Origin: Xylocopa sonorina
Taxonomy: Eukaryota; Arthropoda; Insecta; Hymenoptera; Apidae
Length of the DNA: 64,000 nucleotides
Direction: 5' to 3'
Assembly: GCF_050948175.1 (NCBI RefSeq)
Contig: NC_135194.1
Coordinates: 15,926,033 to 15,990,032, forward strand
Below the pieces are notes generated by a model. The model was not told the origin of the DNA. It saw only the letters and a program-made list of their open reading frames with translations, and ran no database searches. Positions 40,500 through 55,696 of this stretch are shown here, piece by piece (within the stretch, counting starts at the first letter, position 1; every line of letters starts with the position of its first letter). The position numbers were made by a program, and so were the translations under genes.

Positions 40500-43400
40500 A
40501 TGAGCTATGAGGAGGATACGCGATTGAGAACTGAAGACGGAGACGAAGACGACGAAAAGGAATACGAGGATCGTGTAGGAATGTCTTCGGCTTTAACTAA
40601 CAAGCTGCAGATTTTGTGGGATCATTTCATTCATGCAGAACCGCAGAGTTACGAGGTATACACGATTGCCGGATATGGAAGTTCCTATCGAAGACGATAA
40701 CACATGATCTGTATCTTTTCCTTTGGTCTATATTTTTGCACGTGAACGCCTGTCTATGTTTCGAGTTTCGCAAGCGATCATACTTGAATGCAGTAGGAAT
40801 AACTCGTTTTTCTATCTTGTTCTACTCGTTAAACAACATTTCATAATCAGTCAGTCGTTTGTCCTCTCACGGTTAAACACTACCTTGCAGTGATGACTTA
40901 CAAGTTACGTGTAACTTAGTCGTCAATACTTTACCGCAAGTATCGAAATAATGCACAATCCTCTCTCGTGTATAACGTAAACACTATCGATTTCTTTGCG
41001 TATTCGTATCAAAACAATCGAGGAAATCTATTTGAAGCAATTACACTGCCAATACTCGTAAACCATTTAATAATCGCACGCTTATGACATAATTAAAAAT
41101 ACAATTAAGAAGTAATCATCAAGTATAAACTCAAAATAAATTTAGTAACTTTCTTACCGATTATGTCATTGTATAAATCGTTATCTTTGTCAGTATGTCT
41201 CCCCTGACTATGGATGAATAGAAAGTGTAATCTTTCAAAATTGACACAAAGCTTTCTACAATCAGCAGCTTATTGGTTGTTTCCGTTGTGAATCATGTAT
41301 TTACGCATCGAACAAATACGATACGATACGACGTGAATAAATAACATCTACTTTACTTTACTCTATTATTCGCAAAGGGTTGAATTGTAATTTATATTGA
41401 TTATAACGTAATTCACGTAACGGAACAAGTTTCGGAATGTTTAAATTCTTACGTTCCTGATCGCTGTTACTAACAAACTGATTATTTCGTCATATACAGA
41501 GCGACACGTGCAATAATCAGCGTGCATTTCGAAAATAAAAGAAATGATATCTCTATTATTTTTTTTTATCAAGTTTAGTACCATGTGTCTTCAGATTTCC
41601 TCGTCATGTTCATATCTCTGTCGTAATGACTTGTTTTTCTTGCTACCCTATCAAATCTAGAAGGCACGATACATTGCTAAAAGAACAAGAGTTATATTAT
41701 TTTTACATTTATTTAGCCTATATTAATTAGCACTCGTAATCACTATCGAAACTAGAAGCGTTTTTCATAATCTTAATTTTTATGTGACCAAGTATCGAAT
41801 AATTATTTTTTGTTATGTTTAGAAATCATCCTGGTTGGATATATTTCTGGCAGAACTTCTCGCACAAGTGAAAGAAGGCCGAGACATAAAAGATGTCCTA
41901 TCGTTTTGGTAAGATTACATACACCGCATGATTCTATCTCTTCATAATATCTAAAATGATAATGCCACTGTTCAATTGTACCGCATAGTATTAATGAGAA
42001 TAATAATTTATCTTTTCTCTAATAATATTCGTATCAAGGTCAAGAATCGTTGTAACATTACTCTGTACACTACTAGACTTGAATATTGCTTCCCAAGGAA
42101 TTAAATAAAAAAGTAACATTATGGATTTTTCTTACGAGACAGTGATCATTGACCGCAGCGTGAAAATATGATCTGTTGCTCGTGGTTTCAGCTGCAACGT
42201 AACTTTTTACATGTACGTGTAACTCACTTTTGTCCTACTTATTCACGATCACTTTCTCGCGCTCGTACACGTGCTACGAACAAATCTACTCACGATCGGT
42301 TTTTATGTTGATACCTCGTCAAAATAAAAATTAGATTTTACCAGTATTAAACAAATGAAAAGACCACAAGTACCACTGTTTCGCGCACGATCGCTTGTCG
42401 GTCACCGAGAATTTCGATCGTTTCACTTTGAAAACTTCCCGTGGAGATATCGCGTCTTTCACTGAAAATAAGATTGCACACGTTGCGCGTATGATCGGAC
42501 AATGGCTATATCGGAACGACAATAAAGCGATAACGGCACCTAGTCCGATGGATAAGATAAGGCTATAAAAGATGCGTAGTATGGAAATATCCATTACAGT
42601 TCTGTTGGCGGAGGTGGTGTATCTACCCTTATTGCTTGCGAGTTACTTTCGGACGTTCACGAGCTTTGCGCGAAGAGAATCGACGGCGACGAACTCGTCG
42701 AATTGAAGAAGTATTTGGCACAAGATCGTGGTTGGCGTTGCTTGGCCGTTCTACAGCTTCTCGGCGTACGCGGTCTTTCTTGTGGTCGCGAGCTGGTAGC
42801 TTTACTCGTGGCTTTGTATCCGGTCGCCCTTCAAGAGGGAACGAGCAATAAAACAGCGCCTGCCTCATCGAACGGATCCGCAAATTCTACGGCGATCGCC
42901 GCTGTGCGCAATCCCTATGTAAAATTCTACTGTAACGACGACACCGTCGACACGGTAGATATCGTGCCGCACGTGAAACGTAAAGCGGCAAGATCTAATC
43001 GAAACGTTGTTTCCCACGAGGGCAATGTACCGTCTAGAAGAAGGACGAGTCATAGATATAGTATCGGTGCCAAGGTGCCGGTCCACCACAAGCAAAGATC
43101 GTTTGGAGTGCTCGAAGCGCGCCGTAACACGCCGGAAAGCGCGAGCAGCGAGTCCGAATTGCTGACGGACGGTGTAGATCAGGCACGATCGCTCACGCTC
43201 AAGATCCGCCTGAACCCTATGGATTTCGAGTACTTTACTTCCGTCGTTAGAAGTGACGAGGAGCAGAAGTGGCAAGCGGCCCTTTACGAGTTACCTGTCC
43301 GGCCAGCGAAGAAAACTCCGAGAGATTACGTAGACGAGAGAATCAAGGATGTTCTAGATGCCAAGATTAGCAACTTTGAGACGAGCCTTTTGATCATTCA

Positions 43401-46400
43401 ATTGCTCCAAGGCCTACGAGATTACGATACACCCGCGGAACAAACACCGGCTGTACAGGTTCTAAAGTTTGCCTTGGATACGTTATGGTCACTGCAATTC
43501 GGTATAGACGGTACTGGTTTAACGGGCACGGAATGCGCCACGTTAAAAGCTGCGGCTGCGAGGCTCATGCTCACGGCACTGGAACGCGTATTGAGAGCGA
43601 ACGAACCAACTACCGCTGTCATTCACAACGGTCTGTTGCCGATGACTCTGAGATTGCTCGAGGATGCTTGCAGCAAACCGGTGAACGTCCTCTCGCCGGA
43701 GGAAGGCTCTCTTCTGCAGGAGTACATATTCGCCACTATTTACGGAATCATAACTTTCCTTTATTGTCTACTGCACCAGCAAGGCACCGTGATTGAGAAA
43801 CTATCAGATTTTCTGGAACTGTTTCAATTGTTCACAGAAAGTCAGGATGGGAAGCTCGTCGAGAGAACGATCTTTGCGATCGTCGACCTGCCCAGCGTCG
43901 ATCCAGCGAGATCGGTGAGCCGTGCCAAAAAGGTCATCGATATGATAGGCGCGCTGACCAGCGGTTTAAAATCCGTTCGGCATGATATTTCGCACGCTGC
44001 TCATTGCAACAGATCGAAGCACAAATCCTGTGTCAATAACATTCAGATTCATCATCACTCGGATGTATTTGGAATACCATATACTCAGCCAATCGTTGGC
44101 ATTGTTACGAAACAGGCATGCTGCATTTCGTCTCTTTTTATGACGCTCACTAATCTCCTCAAAGACTCTCATCCATTCGCCAGTGAGCTGCAAATTCGGT
44201 TAATTAAGGTCTCTATGGCGGCAGGCACCTGTTGCTGTTTTCCACCCAAAATGCTTATGACTAGTATCATAGCTCTTTTGAAAAGGCACGATCCGACAAC
44301 TTATGCTCCAGTCGTGGCGTTTCTCGAGCGCATTTTCTTCAAGGAACTCGGTGCTTACATGGAATCGGATGTATGCACTACCTGCGACAGGTCTACAACA
44401 TTTCCGTGGGACTTCTTGGAAATGTACGCAGATTTATTGGCGCCAGACGATCCGAAGCTATGTTACGCTATAATGGCCCATCTTCTAAAGATTGGGAGCT
44501 GTTCCAAGTTCCACGTTAGACGAGAATTGCTCTTGAAAGTATTCTACCCGACCTTCTTGAAAGCTAAAACCTATTACGCTGCTGACAAAGGGAACGTGAC
44601 CGCAAAGTTTCTCATTCAGTCTTGTCTCTCCGCGATGTCCAGTCTGGTCGTGAACACGCAAATATGCGATGGGTTCACCGAGATTAATGGGTTGGAAGAA
44701 GCATTGACTTTATTATCGGATACAGCTTTTACACGTAATGTTTACGCTCTGTTGGAAATCACCGTCATTATTGAAATTTGGAAGACAAGTCTCGTAGAAT
44801 GTGATTCAATAGAATCGGAGAAATCTTCACTTAAGTCTTTATTCCATTCCCTTGAAAAAGAAACCACTGAATTGTTACGTATTTTTGAAAATGCAGTAGA
44901 TACCGTCGTCGAACAAGAATCGAACCTAATTTCTGACACGGAGTCGAAGGACCAAAACGTTGAGAATGCAAATGTTACCGTCGCGCAAAGCGATGTTCCA
45001 GAGGGACAGAACGAAGTGGAGGAAGGATTGATCGGTACAATATCATGCTTTCCAGAAGTGTTCGATAATTTTGAAGTCAGTGCATCGTGTCCCGAAATCG
45101 ACAGCGATGCGGATGCAAGTAAAAAAGTTAATCTGTATCAAGCCAGTGCCGCGTGGAGAGCTGCGGCTGGGGTAGCTCTGTGTAGTCCGAAGTTTCGCAT
45201 TCAATTGTCCACGCACCCTGTTTCACAGAAGTCTTTACAACTTTTTAAAACGTTAGCCATTCATATTTCGACGGATAGTATTGCAGGTATGTTTATAAGG
45301 ATGCGCAGAAGAGATTACACCAGATATAAAAGTATCTGGATTTACATTTATATACTTTTATATTTATCTTCTTTTAGACACCAAATCAGCGCATAGACTC
45401 TTCGAGGCTTTGCTCACGTGCTGTTTAACATCCCCGTTGTGTAAGTAGATTTTATATAACGAACGTGAATCATAGACATTCTGTTCCACGGACTCTTTCG
45501 CTGCGAACAGCTGCGGATTAAAATCCTAATAAGCCACGCGAATTCGTTTGCCGTGAAAACAGTTCATAGAATGTCTGACACCAGTAAACATCTTGAGGTA
45601 TCTTCTATTGTCGGTGAAGTGTACTTTCAATATAGGTGATTGCGACGTAATCATGGAACTGGGAAAAGCCCTGATGGACGCGGGCATAAAATTGGGTCGC
45701 GGACTGGCAGTTATCGTGGAAGTCTTGCTCAAAGTCTCTATGTTAAGACCGGCTCAAGAGGAAACTTTACCACAGTATTCTCGACCTAGAGTAAGCTTTA
45801 TTGTATTTTTGCATTTACGCGAGCTAAATTTTGATGCCACTCCTTATTGTAGCTACCAACAATGACGTTAGATGCAATGCCTGACTGTGCCGTCGATGAC
45901 AGTAGTACAGGAGAATACGTGACAGCTGACGATGGTTACGAGGCAGACGTAGAAGTAACAGGGCGAAATCCATATTGTAATACCGTAAAAAAGAGTAATT
46001 CTCTGGGACCAGTGGTTGAGCCCAGGGGCCACGCGAATGCGCATCCAGCATTATGCTCGTTAGCAGTCGATTTGTTAATTCATTTCAGTGAACAGTGAGT
46101 ACTTATTGCAAAATATGATCGTTACATAAAAGAACTGTCATCTTTAAGTGATTTTTCTTGCAGAGGTTTGAATGCTGGGAAAAGTCCCATTATAACTGCT
46201 GGTTTAAGAAAAGTTGCAGTCACGTGCAGAGAAAGCGCCTCTAGTTGTGCCGCACTCGCAGGCTCTGGTGTAATTGCAAAAATGTTGAATGGTTTCAGAG
46301 ATATATTCACCAGCACGGATACTCAACATCAAGGTATTTCCTAATACAAATTATATCTATAATGTTATTTATTAAATCTCTTTTATAATATTACTTAATA

Positions 46401-49400
46401 AAATATTCCAGATTTGCAACACGCAGTGCTAGAAGTGTTCACTTTGCTAGCGACACAATCCATTTCGCCGTCAGAGCTAGTCACGTACTTATCTTTATTC
46501 AAAGTCGAGGCGCCTCCGCTTCTACCATTGTTGGAGCCACTTTTTCATCTAGTTCTGGCTGCACGTCCGCAACCAAATTTTATCATATCGTTTCCCGTGT
46601 TTTCTGACGCGAGATTGCTATCGAAAACTCAATCGGAAGACTATAAGAATTTAGAGAAGGCTGAGAATCTTGTAAATAATTTTCGGAGGAGACATCTTGC
46701 ATCGGGCATATGCAGTCCCTGGTCTGTTCATGCAATGTGTCTACCAGTTGGTGCCGAATTGACCTGGCCAGTTTGGTTGCACGGTTGTTCCGTCTCCATG
46801 TGGTTAAGAGTTGAGAGAGGATTACCTGTCAGTGGCAAAGGAACAACAATTAATACGTCACCATTACTTGATTCAGACAGCGAAAGCTTGTCGGACTGGG
46901 GAATTTTGTCTGACAATTGGAGTCGGGAAGGTTGGTTTTTACGATGTTGAATATGGAACTAACAAATAATGGTGCATGCGTGTTTTAAACACTTCCTTCG
47001 AAATTTGTATAAATTTTAATTCGATAGTCGTTGCGGGTTTATCGTAAATCTAGCAATAAGTTGATTGTTTTTTATTCAACGCATGCTCTGCAAATTATCG
47101 TGGAAAGACCAATCGATGTCTGATCTTTTCTTGGGTACATCAGTCGTAGCAGGTTCAACATCTCCGCCTACACCAACATCGATTATTCATTTGATGTCTA
47201 TCGGATTTGAGTCTTTGGTGCTTGAAACATGGTTGGATCTTAGATCGGGTACTTTTAATACAGATTTTTAATGCAAGTTATGCATATTCTTTATATGTAC
47301 ACTGTATTCTGTTATTTTTTATTTTCATTTCAGATAAATTAATTTTACGACTAACTCGACCAGATGGAAAAACGAATCGAACAATCTCGGAAACATCCAT
47401 AACGGGTATGCTTCCTTCTGGTCGGTGGCATCATTTAGCATTGAATTTCAAAGACACTGTCTTAAACAAACGTAGCGCTGTGGTAGAAGTGGTGTTATGG
47501 GTAGATGGTTGGAGAGAAATCAATGCCCAATTACCATTTGATGGTCTCTTAGTGAGAAAGCCTGGAACTACATGTGTTTTACTAGGGCAAGTTGGATCCA
47601 GTACAATCGGTGCCTGGTATCTTGGAAACTTAATGGTGTTTAGGTACCCATCTTTATTATGTGATGTTAAGCTTTCAGTTGCTTATCATATTATGCGTAC
47701 CTATCGTTGAATATTAACTTACAGGTGTCCCGTATTTACGAGGGAGAGAGCATTGTATCTGGCAGGTCTTGGACCTAATTACACTAATCTTGCAGAATGT
47801 GTTTTGAATACGGAGAAGCCAGATTTTGCACCATTAATCGCATCTGGCGCACTGGAGGGTGTACGAGAGATACGATTTGGTAAGTATTACAAAACACGAG
47901 CCTTCTATCTTTACTTCGGAATAACTAATCGCACATGTTCATGCATAATGCAGAAGGAGGAAAATTCGATACAAGTCGGAGGAAGTCGTACGGCGGGACA
48001 TACTTAAGGCACGCCGTTGAAACTAAAGTATCCGAAACGCAAATTGATTGGGACGCAGTTATGGATGCAACAAATTCTCATCTGGGCGAATTGCAAGATA
48101 ATCTGCTACTTAATTACGAGGCCCAAAATCCTAACATTGTTCATTTATATCCGCAAGCTATCGCAAATCCTGCCGGTAGGTTTATCAGCTTGGAAATTTG
48201 CATTAGTCATTATATGATTAAGTTACTTTTCTCATAAAAATTATATGCTCGTCTTTTTTAGCTGTGGTAAGAAACTTGTTTCCAGGGCAACCCGGTTTTA
48301 GGGTTGTCTCTGCCCCAGAGCATAGAGTCTCACAGCAACCGCCTTTATCTGTGGCTCCGATACTTTCCGCTCGGTTAGAATGCCAACAGTACAGAGGCCT
48401 TGTACCAGCTGCCACTTTGGTGGGCGGCGTACCTATATTTCTATATCTATTCGCAAGAGTAAGCACAAGAGATTTAACATTGAAAATTAGAAATAATTGC
48501 GATGCCTGTTAAACGAATTTATTGCACACAGGTAGTCGAATTAAACTCTAATGAGGAAGAGCAAGCCCTGGCTCTTTCGATAGTTTTACATCTAATACGG
48601 AACGATTCTGAACTTTTAAATCAATATCGATCAGAAGGTGGAACATCTTTGATACTACGCGTATTAGAATCACCACGATGCCACGCAGGTAGACATATTC
48701 TGAAAGCAATGTTAGACGCAGCTTGTGATAGTTCTATCCTAATAAAAGATATCGGTAGCGGCAATCATTCGGTTTCGCACAATTGCGAAGCTGTCATCAC
48801 GGACCCTGAATTGATCAAAGGCGCGCTGACCGCGTGGAGAACGTGGGCGAGACATGATACGTTAAACTTACTGCTACAAGCATTGTTATTATTGTTAAAA
48901 GATCAGCATTCGCAGCGTGAGTTTAACGCGTCTCAATTAAACCGAGTCGGAATCGTTGATACCGTCTTAACATTGTGTAAGGTAAGTTTACACATATTCC
49001 TCATAAATATTTCGTTTTATATACAATTAATGCACTATAGAATTAATTTGATTCTCATCACAGGAGCATTTTATGTACGAAGAATTGGGTGCTGTGCTTG
49101 ATTCCTCGACGGGAACTGCGGTAGTTGAATTAATAAGGGCACTTATGGGGGCACCACCAGAATTTGCTCATTTAGTAGCCATTACCGATTATTTAGTTTT
49201 GGTTCACCAAGCATCGGAAACTTACATCACGCACTCGAGGCACAATATATATTTTCTATTGCCTCCTATCATAGAGAAAAAAGTTGCCAAAATTACTTCC
49301 ACGGCAATTTCTAGCTCTTCGGACGAATCGATAGGAACTCTAGAGAATAGTAAACTAAGCAAAGGTTTAACAAACACGCAGGTTGGTGTTTGTATTGATA

Positions 49401-52400
49401 CATAGTAAAAAAGTTAATAGAAAAGTTGTTCCATTTGATGGACGTTACATTTATAGATACAGAAAAATAGAATGCCTAAGAGAAAAGAACGTCGAAACGG
49501 GCCTACGCAAGATACAAGCGCTGGAGAAGATTCAGGAATCGCTGCTAGTGACGGATCTAATCCTGTAAGTAATGTAAGTATGGTACAAATTTCATTGTTA
49601 ATTAACTATAATCTACGGTAAATTTTCGTTATTTTATTTAGGAAAAACATTCTACATGGACAGACGAAAGAAAAGCGTGTCAAGGATTAGTTTGCGAAGG
49701 ACTTTTATTGCTACTTCGAGATGCAGTTAGAGTTTTGCCTGATAGCCAAATTGGTTCGGTATTGAAACACGTTTTAAGAGCTGAACTTTTACTTGTGTTG
49801 GCTAATAATCCCGACACTAGAGTTCGTACAGCATTAATTAAGGTACGATTGAACATACCAAAAAGTGAGATTCCATTTTCGTGGATTGTAACGTCAATCG
49901 ATTCACAGGTCGTTCAAACATATTTACAACGCGCTAGCGACGAAGAAGTCAACAGATTTATAAAACAAAAGTACTTTATGCATTTGGCGAATCAGATAGC
50001 ATTATATCCCGGTAGTGAATCATTAGTGGTTGCTTTAGAAAATCTGGCTTTACGGGGACCAACATTGGCCGCAATGCCTCCGTTAATGGCTATGATCGCA
50101 AAAGCAGCAGCTACTGAATCAAATGTAGCTAGACCAATAGTATCGTTTATCACCGACATAATCGCAAAGGTACAGTAATGCAATCAGCGTTTCGTTTATT
50201 ATATAATATTTACGAATTCTGTTTAATTTCAGAATGCTAATGCTTTGAGAATGCTTTTGGAACAAGGTTTAGTCGAATCACTGGTTCAAGCTCTAGTGGG
50301 AGCTGCTCATAGGGGTGGTTCTACGTCTCTTTATCGCGATATACACGTGCTACTTGTGGCCATTGCTACCAAATTTTTAGAGTCTCCAGGAAGTCATCAG
50401 ATGCAAGCTGTCTTGGACTTGCATCTGATATTAAATCACATGGAATTGAAAGAAAAATCGTTATGTGTTAAAAACAGGATCTGTGTAACAGTTGTAAGGG
50501 AAGCACAGGTAGCACTCTTTGACGGAGAACTTGATGTGCTCACAGCCAAAGTCTCGAATCAGTCAGGTTTCCGATTACGTAGTACGGCATCATATTTAGC
50601 TTCGGCATCCCATATAACCTCAGGTAATACTTGTATAGAAAATAGATCTTCAAATAAAATATATTGATTAGATTCTTCATACATATTGTTTTCTAGTTTT
50701 TACAACATCCACTGATCAAAGCGATCACGGGTCTCCATCATCCAGCTATACGAGTTTACATGCACCTTCTGATACAAGTTTACGCGAACCAGGCAAAGGG
50801 GAATTGCTTGATAGGTTTCGCATCATTTTAACGCGTGCTGTAGAATTTATAACAGCAGCGGATGAATCACCCTCAGGCAATGAATTGCAATTAACTAAAA
50901 GATTATTTTCGATTCTTTTACACGACCTCTGTAATCCGCTGGAAAAGAGAAATCATTGGAGCAGTGGATGGTCAACCAGACACGCTTTAAGAAAATACAC
51001 AGCTAAGATAATGGTATGGTTACTCGGACCACATCAGAGTAATAATACAAGGATATTTGCTGTCAGATCATTAATGGAGGAACCAAAAGCTCGTGAGATC
51101 TTATCCTCTCTGCTAGAAGTTCATCCGCAAGTAAGTTTATAGATTAGTGAATATTCGTTCTAGATTCAAGTTATTTACACTTATCTCTTTTTCAATACAT
51201 TTGTACTAGGTAGAACAAAAGTTTACTGTATTCCTTTGGGATCTTTTGCAAAGACGCGATGAAATTCCTAGCGCTGATGCAAGAATATGTGTCGAATTGA
51301 AGGAAGCTTTAAATATATGGGACTTAGCAAAAGGAATAGAACATGCTAGCCCTGGAATATGGAACGAAGAATTAGCATTGCTAAGACGAGAGTTAATGAG
51401 AGATCGAGATATATGGATTGATAATAATCTTCCAGCAATTCAAAGGTAATACTCAAGTTCAAAGATATAACTAAATTCAGCTTCGTATACAGGAATTTTT
51501 TTATTGCTGTTTACTTAAAAAATGCTTTTTTATTAGGATCGCTAATAGATTTGATGAACTTGCTAAGCAACTAACAAAAAGTGCAATGAATATAACACGT
51601 ACAGTTGTAGAGGAGCAAAATCGTGAACGTAAAGTATTAATGGAAAGACTGAAACATTCAAGAGCGATGGAAGCTCAAGCAATTGCTAAATGGAGAGATT
51701 TAGCAAGACGGCTAACGCACGAGAGAGCCCCTTGGCACTTTCCAGAGAGTTATCCTAGAAGTTGGGAACTAGATCCAACAGAGGGGCCTGCCAGAGTTCG
51801 AATACGATTACAACGATGTCACTTAAATATTGATAAACGATTCTTTATGGCGGAACATCAAGACAAACTAGGTCCGATTGCTGTTCTATTATAAGTTACT
51901 TCCATTTAATTTAACAACATTATAACGCATTTTTTTTTTAATATTCAGATGCGATTAAAATTGAAGCTCCTTTATCTTACTTATTCAAGACTGATCGACA
52001 AGATGCAAATGCTACAGCGTTAATTGAGCGACTGCATACTAGTGAGAGAATACGTAAAATGTCTCAAGTTAAAGTGGTTACACCCAGAGCTGAACTAGCT
52101 GGTGAAGTTCTCATTGGTGAAACCTGTCTTTACTTTGTTCCTGATAATCCTGACGTCCCGTTACATACAGATGTATGATTTCTTTCTTTTTGAAACATTT
52201 TATCATTCCACGAATCTATTGTTGTATATTTAATTGGACACGTTAAAATTACAGATAGCTTTGGGTGGCTTGGATTTGGCTATGGTCGGTGGTACAGCGT
52301 GGCGACTTGATGATATTCGCGAATTGCATAGAAGGAGATATCAGTTACAAGAAAGAGCTATCGAAATATTCCTTATCACAGGACGAACTTATTTACTAGC

Positions 52401-55109
52401 ATTTAATTCCTCAAAGGTACATATAACGTAAAAGAGGTATATCACTCAGAACATTTAAAACAATAATGTACAATTTACAGGAGAGAGACGAATTTGTAAC
52501 AGAGTTATCTGCTTGTAATTTACCAAGACGAATACCCGGTGATGATTTAAGCGAAGCTATTTCGTTATGGCGAAGTGGCGCACTAACGAATTGGGAATAC
52601 ATCACTTGTTTAAATAAGTTGGCCGGTCGATCGTACAATGATTTAATGCAGTACCCTGTTTTTCCATTTGTATTGGCAAATTATACAAGTGAGAAAATCG
52701 ATCTAAATGATCCAAAAATTTATCGGTAAATATAAAGAATAAATGAGAAAAGAGGTACAATTGAAAAAATAGTAACGAAATAATATTGTTTTAGAAACTT
52801 TAAACGCCCTATGGCTGTGCAGGATAAAAAGAATGAACAACATTATATAAACAATTACAACGTAAGTGATTTAATTGCTAGTTGATTTCTGCCTTAACTC
52901 GAAATATTGTCTATAATTGTATTTATAATTTTACCTAATAGTACCTTAAGCAAGCTTTGTCAGAAGGGTTAAACTTAATTGCCTTAAATCAAGAACCGTT
53001 TCATTACGGATCGCATTATAGTAATTCTGGAACAGTACTCCATTTTTTGGTACGATTACCGCCATTCACTAGTATGTTTTTATGTTATCAAGGTAAATTG
53101 AATATCTTTTTTCACAGATACACGAAAAATATTAGTAGTAATACTTGATTTTAATTCAATTTACTTTTATTTTTAAAGACGACAATTTTGATATTCCCGA
53201 TCGAACATTTCATGCATTGGCTACTACATGGAGATTGACTAGTTGCGATTCAACAACAGACGTGAAAGAATTAATTCCCGAATTCTTTTATTTGCCTGAA
53301 TTTTTATTGAACTCTGAAGGTATAACAAACAATTAATTATATCTCGAAACTAGTGGTACTTCAGTAAAAAAATATTATATCCAAAACAAATGTTTTTCAA
53401 GGTTTTAATTTTGGAGTTCGACAAAATGGCAATCGAGTAGGAGATGTCGAATTACCAAAATGGTGCGGAGGTGATGCGCGACTTTTTATTCTCGCACATA
53501 GAGCAGCATTAGAAACAGATCATGTCAGAGAAGTTTTACCCTATTGGATTGATCTAGTATTTGGGTTCAGACAAACTGGTAGACCAGCAGTAGAAGCTAT
53601 AAACGTTTTTCATCCGGCGGTATGTTGGAATCAACATCTGTGATTTAAAATAAAAAATGCCATATGAATTTCTAACTAATTTATATTTTTAGACCTATTA
53701 TGGTTTCAATGTTGAGCAAATAGCAGATCCTTTAGAACGTCAAGCATGGGAGACCATGGTACGGACTTATGGTCAAACACCAGCACAATTATTTAGGGTT
53801 GCACATCCATTACCAATTCAAAATCTTGGAAATACAGGGGTGCATAGTTTGGTACCACAAGTTATCGAAGGTGTAAATGGTATTAAATGGGGAAATTACG
53901 TTGGTGCTCCTGGAAATGAACCAGTTTTATGCTGGAAACACAAGCACAGAGCACCATTAACGTCCCTAGTTCCTTTAATGACCGGTGATGTTTTTGGATT
54001 ACCTAGCTACACTACTCTATTACTTGGTTACACAAAAGAAAAAGGTACATTATTATTAACTCAGAGTAAAAATTTTAGAAAACCACACTATATAATAACT
54101 TCAGGTATAAGTATGCTAGGTGGAACATCTGTATTGGGAGCTGCTTTAGTATCCTGGGGTGGAACAGATGGAATTGCAAGACTGAAATGTAAGAAAGAAC
54201 AACCACCAAGGCCACTAATTAAATCTTCGGGTCTTGATCCAGTAAGAGAAATTATTAACATAGTTTATGACTAATTTCTTTAATTGCAAACTACATTATG
54301 CATAATTTTTTCTCTAGATCACCATTTTGGGATCAACTCCAGACTGTGGACAATTATGGGCAGGTCATTTATCTGGTAAAATAACAGTGCACACATATGC
54401 AGTTGTTACAAGCAAGATTGACTTTAGTTCGACACAATCGTCTGTACTATTAGCTCATAGGAATAGGGTAACAACAATATCTCTTTCACGAGCATTTAGC
54501 ATCGCTGTTACGGGTGACGCAAGCGGCGTTATTGTTATATGGGACTTAAACAGGTAAGCATGCTTACACAGAAATAATTAAGAATGTAAAACATTTCCGT
54601 ATCTAAGTTATTTGTAATTATTTTTCAGTTTAACATATGTAAGATCGATATTTTGTGATCAAAGCAATCCTATACGATTATTATCTATTAGTGAAACCCT
54701 TGGAGATATAGCAGTTACCTATGAAATTCCTAATACAAGTGACAATACGTCTTCCAGTCAATCCGAATTGAAAGTATTTACTATAAATGCAAGAGCAGTT
54801 GGCTCTGTTTTATCAAGAAAAAAAATAACAGCTCTTTGCTACAGTAATGCGCCAGAAGGAGTTTCTGTAAATGTTATTGCGACAGGACTAGATAATGGAG
54901 TAATAAGGTTGTGGAGCAGTTGGGATTTAAGATTGGTTAGAGAAATTATAAACGGTATAAAAGGATGTGGTGCCGTGATCGCGATAGCATGGGCCTTAGA
55001 TCAACATCATTTTTATGCTGTAACCGACGAGTTTACAGTTCTCATATGGGAGGGATCAAAACGTTTGAGCAATGGTACACCAAAATTCGTGAATTTAACA
55101 TCACTCTAA
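40500..55109 (+). CDS. LYST: LYST / mauve, lysosomal trafficking regulator (BEACH protein), 32 coding exons
   Basis: Large cytosolic BEACH-WD40 protein controlling lysosome and lysosome-related organelle size (Chediak-Higashi protein; Drosophila mauve). Exons: 40500-40655, 41823-41908, 42600-45286, 45378-45440, 45636-45790, 45853-46094, 46164-46333, 46412-46930, 47108-47248, 47334-47643, 47725-47879, 47954-48175, 48262-48458, 48532-48981, 49064-49381, 49463-49564, 49642-49842, 49909-50169, 50233-50623, 50697-51130, 51210-51445, 51537-51871, 51949-52172, 52255-52416, 52481-52725, 52795-52861, 52942-53092, 53179-53319, 53402-53619, 53693-54241, 54318-54553, 54629-55109; 3434 aa, human 3801. Armadillo-like repeats are followed by a concanavalin-like segment (about 1190-1560), PH-like (exons 51949-52416), BEACH ([52 protein letters not shown]) and WD40 repeats ([20 protein letters not shown]). 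Start uncertain: ATG 40380 or 40581 are in frame. Introns 40656-41822 and 41909-42599 show no exon. Confidence 0.95.
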
Positions 55110-55696
55110 TTTGAATGAACAAAATCAAAATGTTTTTGAATGCATAAACATATTATTTTGAACACTGTTAAGCACGTGTTTTCATTTTATTAATAGATAT
55201 TTTATAGAGTAAAAAAAGAAAATGAACATTTTATACAATTACGACATTAGAGTTTCATTTGCAACAGTTTTATATAGTCAAAATCACATAAAACATATTC
55301 TTCTTAATACTCTTAAAATAGTGATTTTTTAATTATATTTATAATTATTAGATAGAAAGAGTCCAACAATTAATGAAAACTGTTAAAGTATTATTTTATT
55401 GAAATTTTTATTACAATATTTGTTATGCTTCTAGTAATATATCAATATCTATATTTTTATACTCTGTTGTATTAAAACATATAATGTACCTGTACAAGAA
55501 GTACAGGTTCTGGTTTATCAATATATTTATAACTATACTAATAGTATATAAATGATACGCTTATAACTTTCAGATTCGTAAATATTTCTTTTTGTAATGC
55601 CATAGATATGCTCATAATGTTGTAACATATATATATACATATATAGACATATCTAATAGTTATGTTAAGCATTAGGAAAAAATATAATAACTTACC
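55110..55696. other. LYST / ANKRD49 convergent 3' region
   Basis: AT-rich sequence holding the LYST 3' UTR and the ANKRD49 3' UTR. A small TATACATATATA repeat lies near 55630. No coding exon is seen. Confidence 0.55.
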
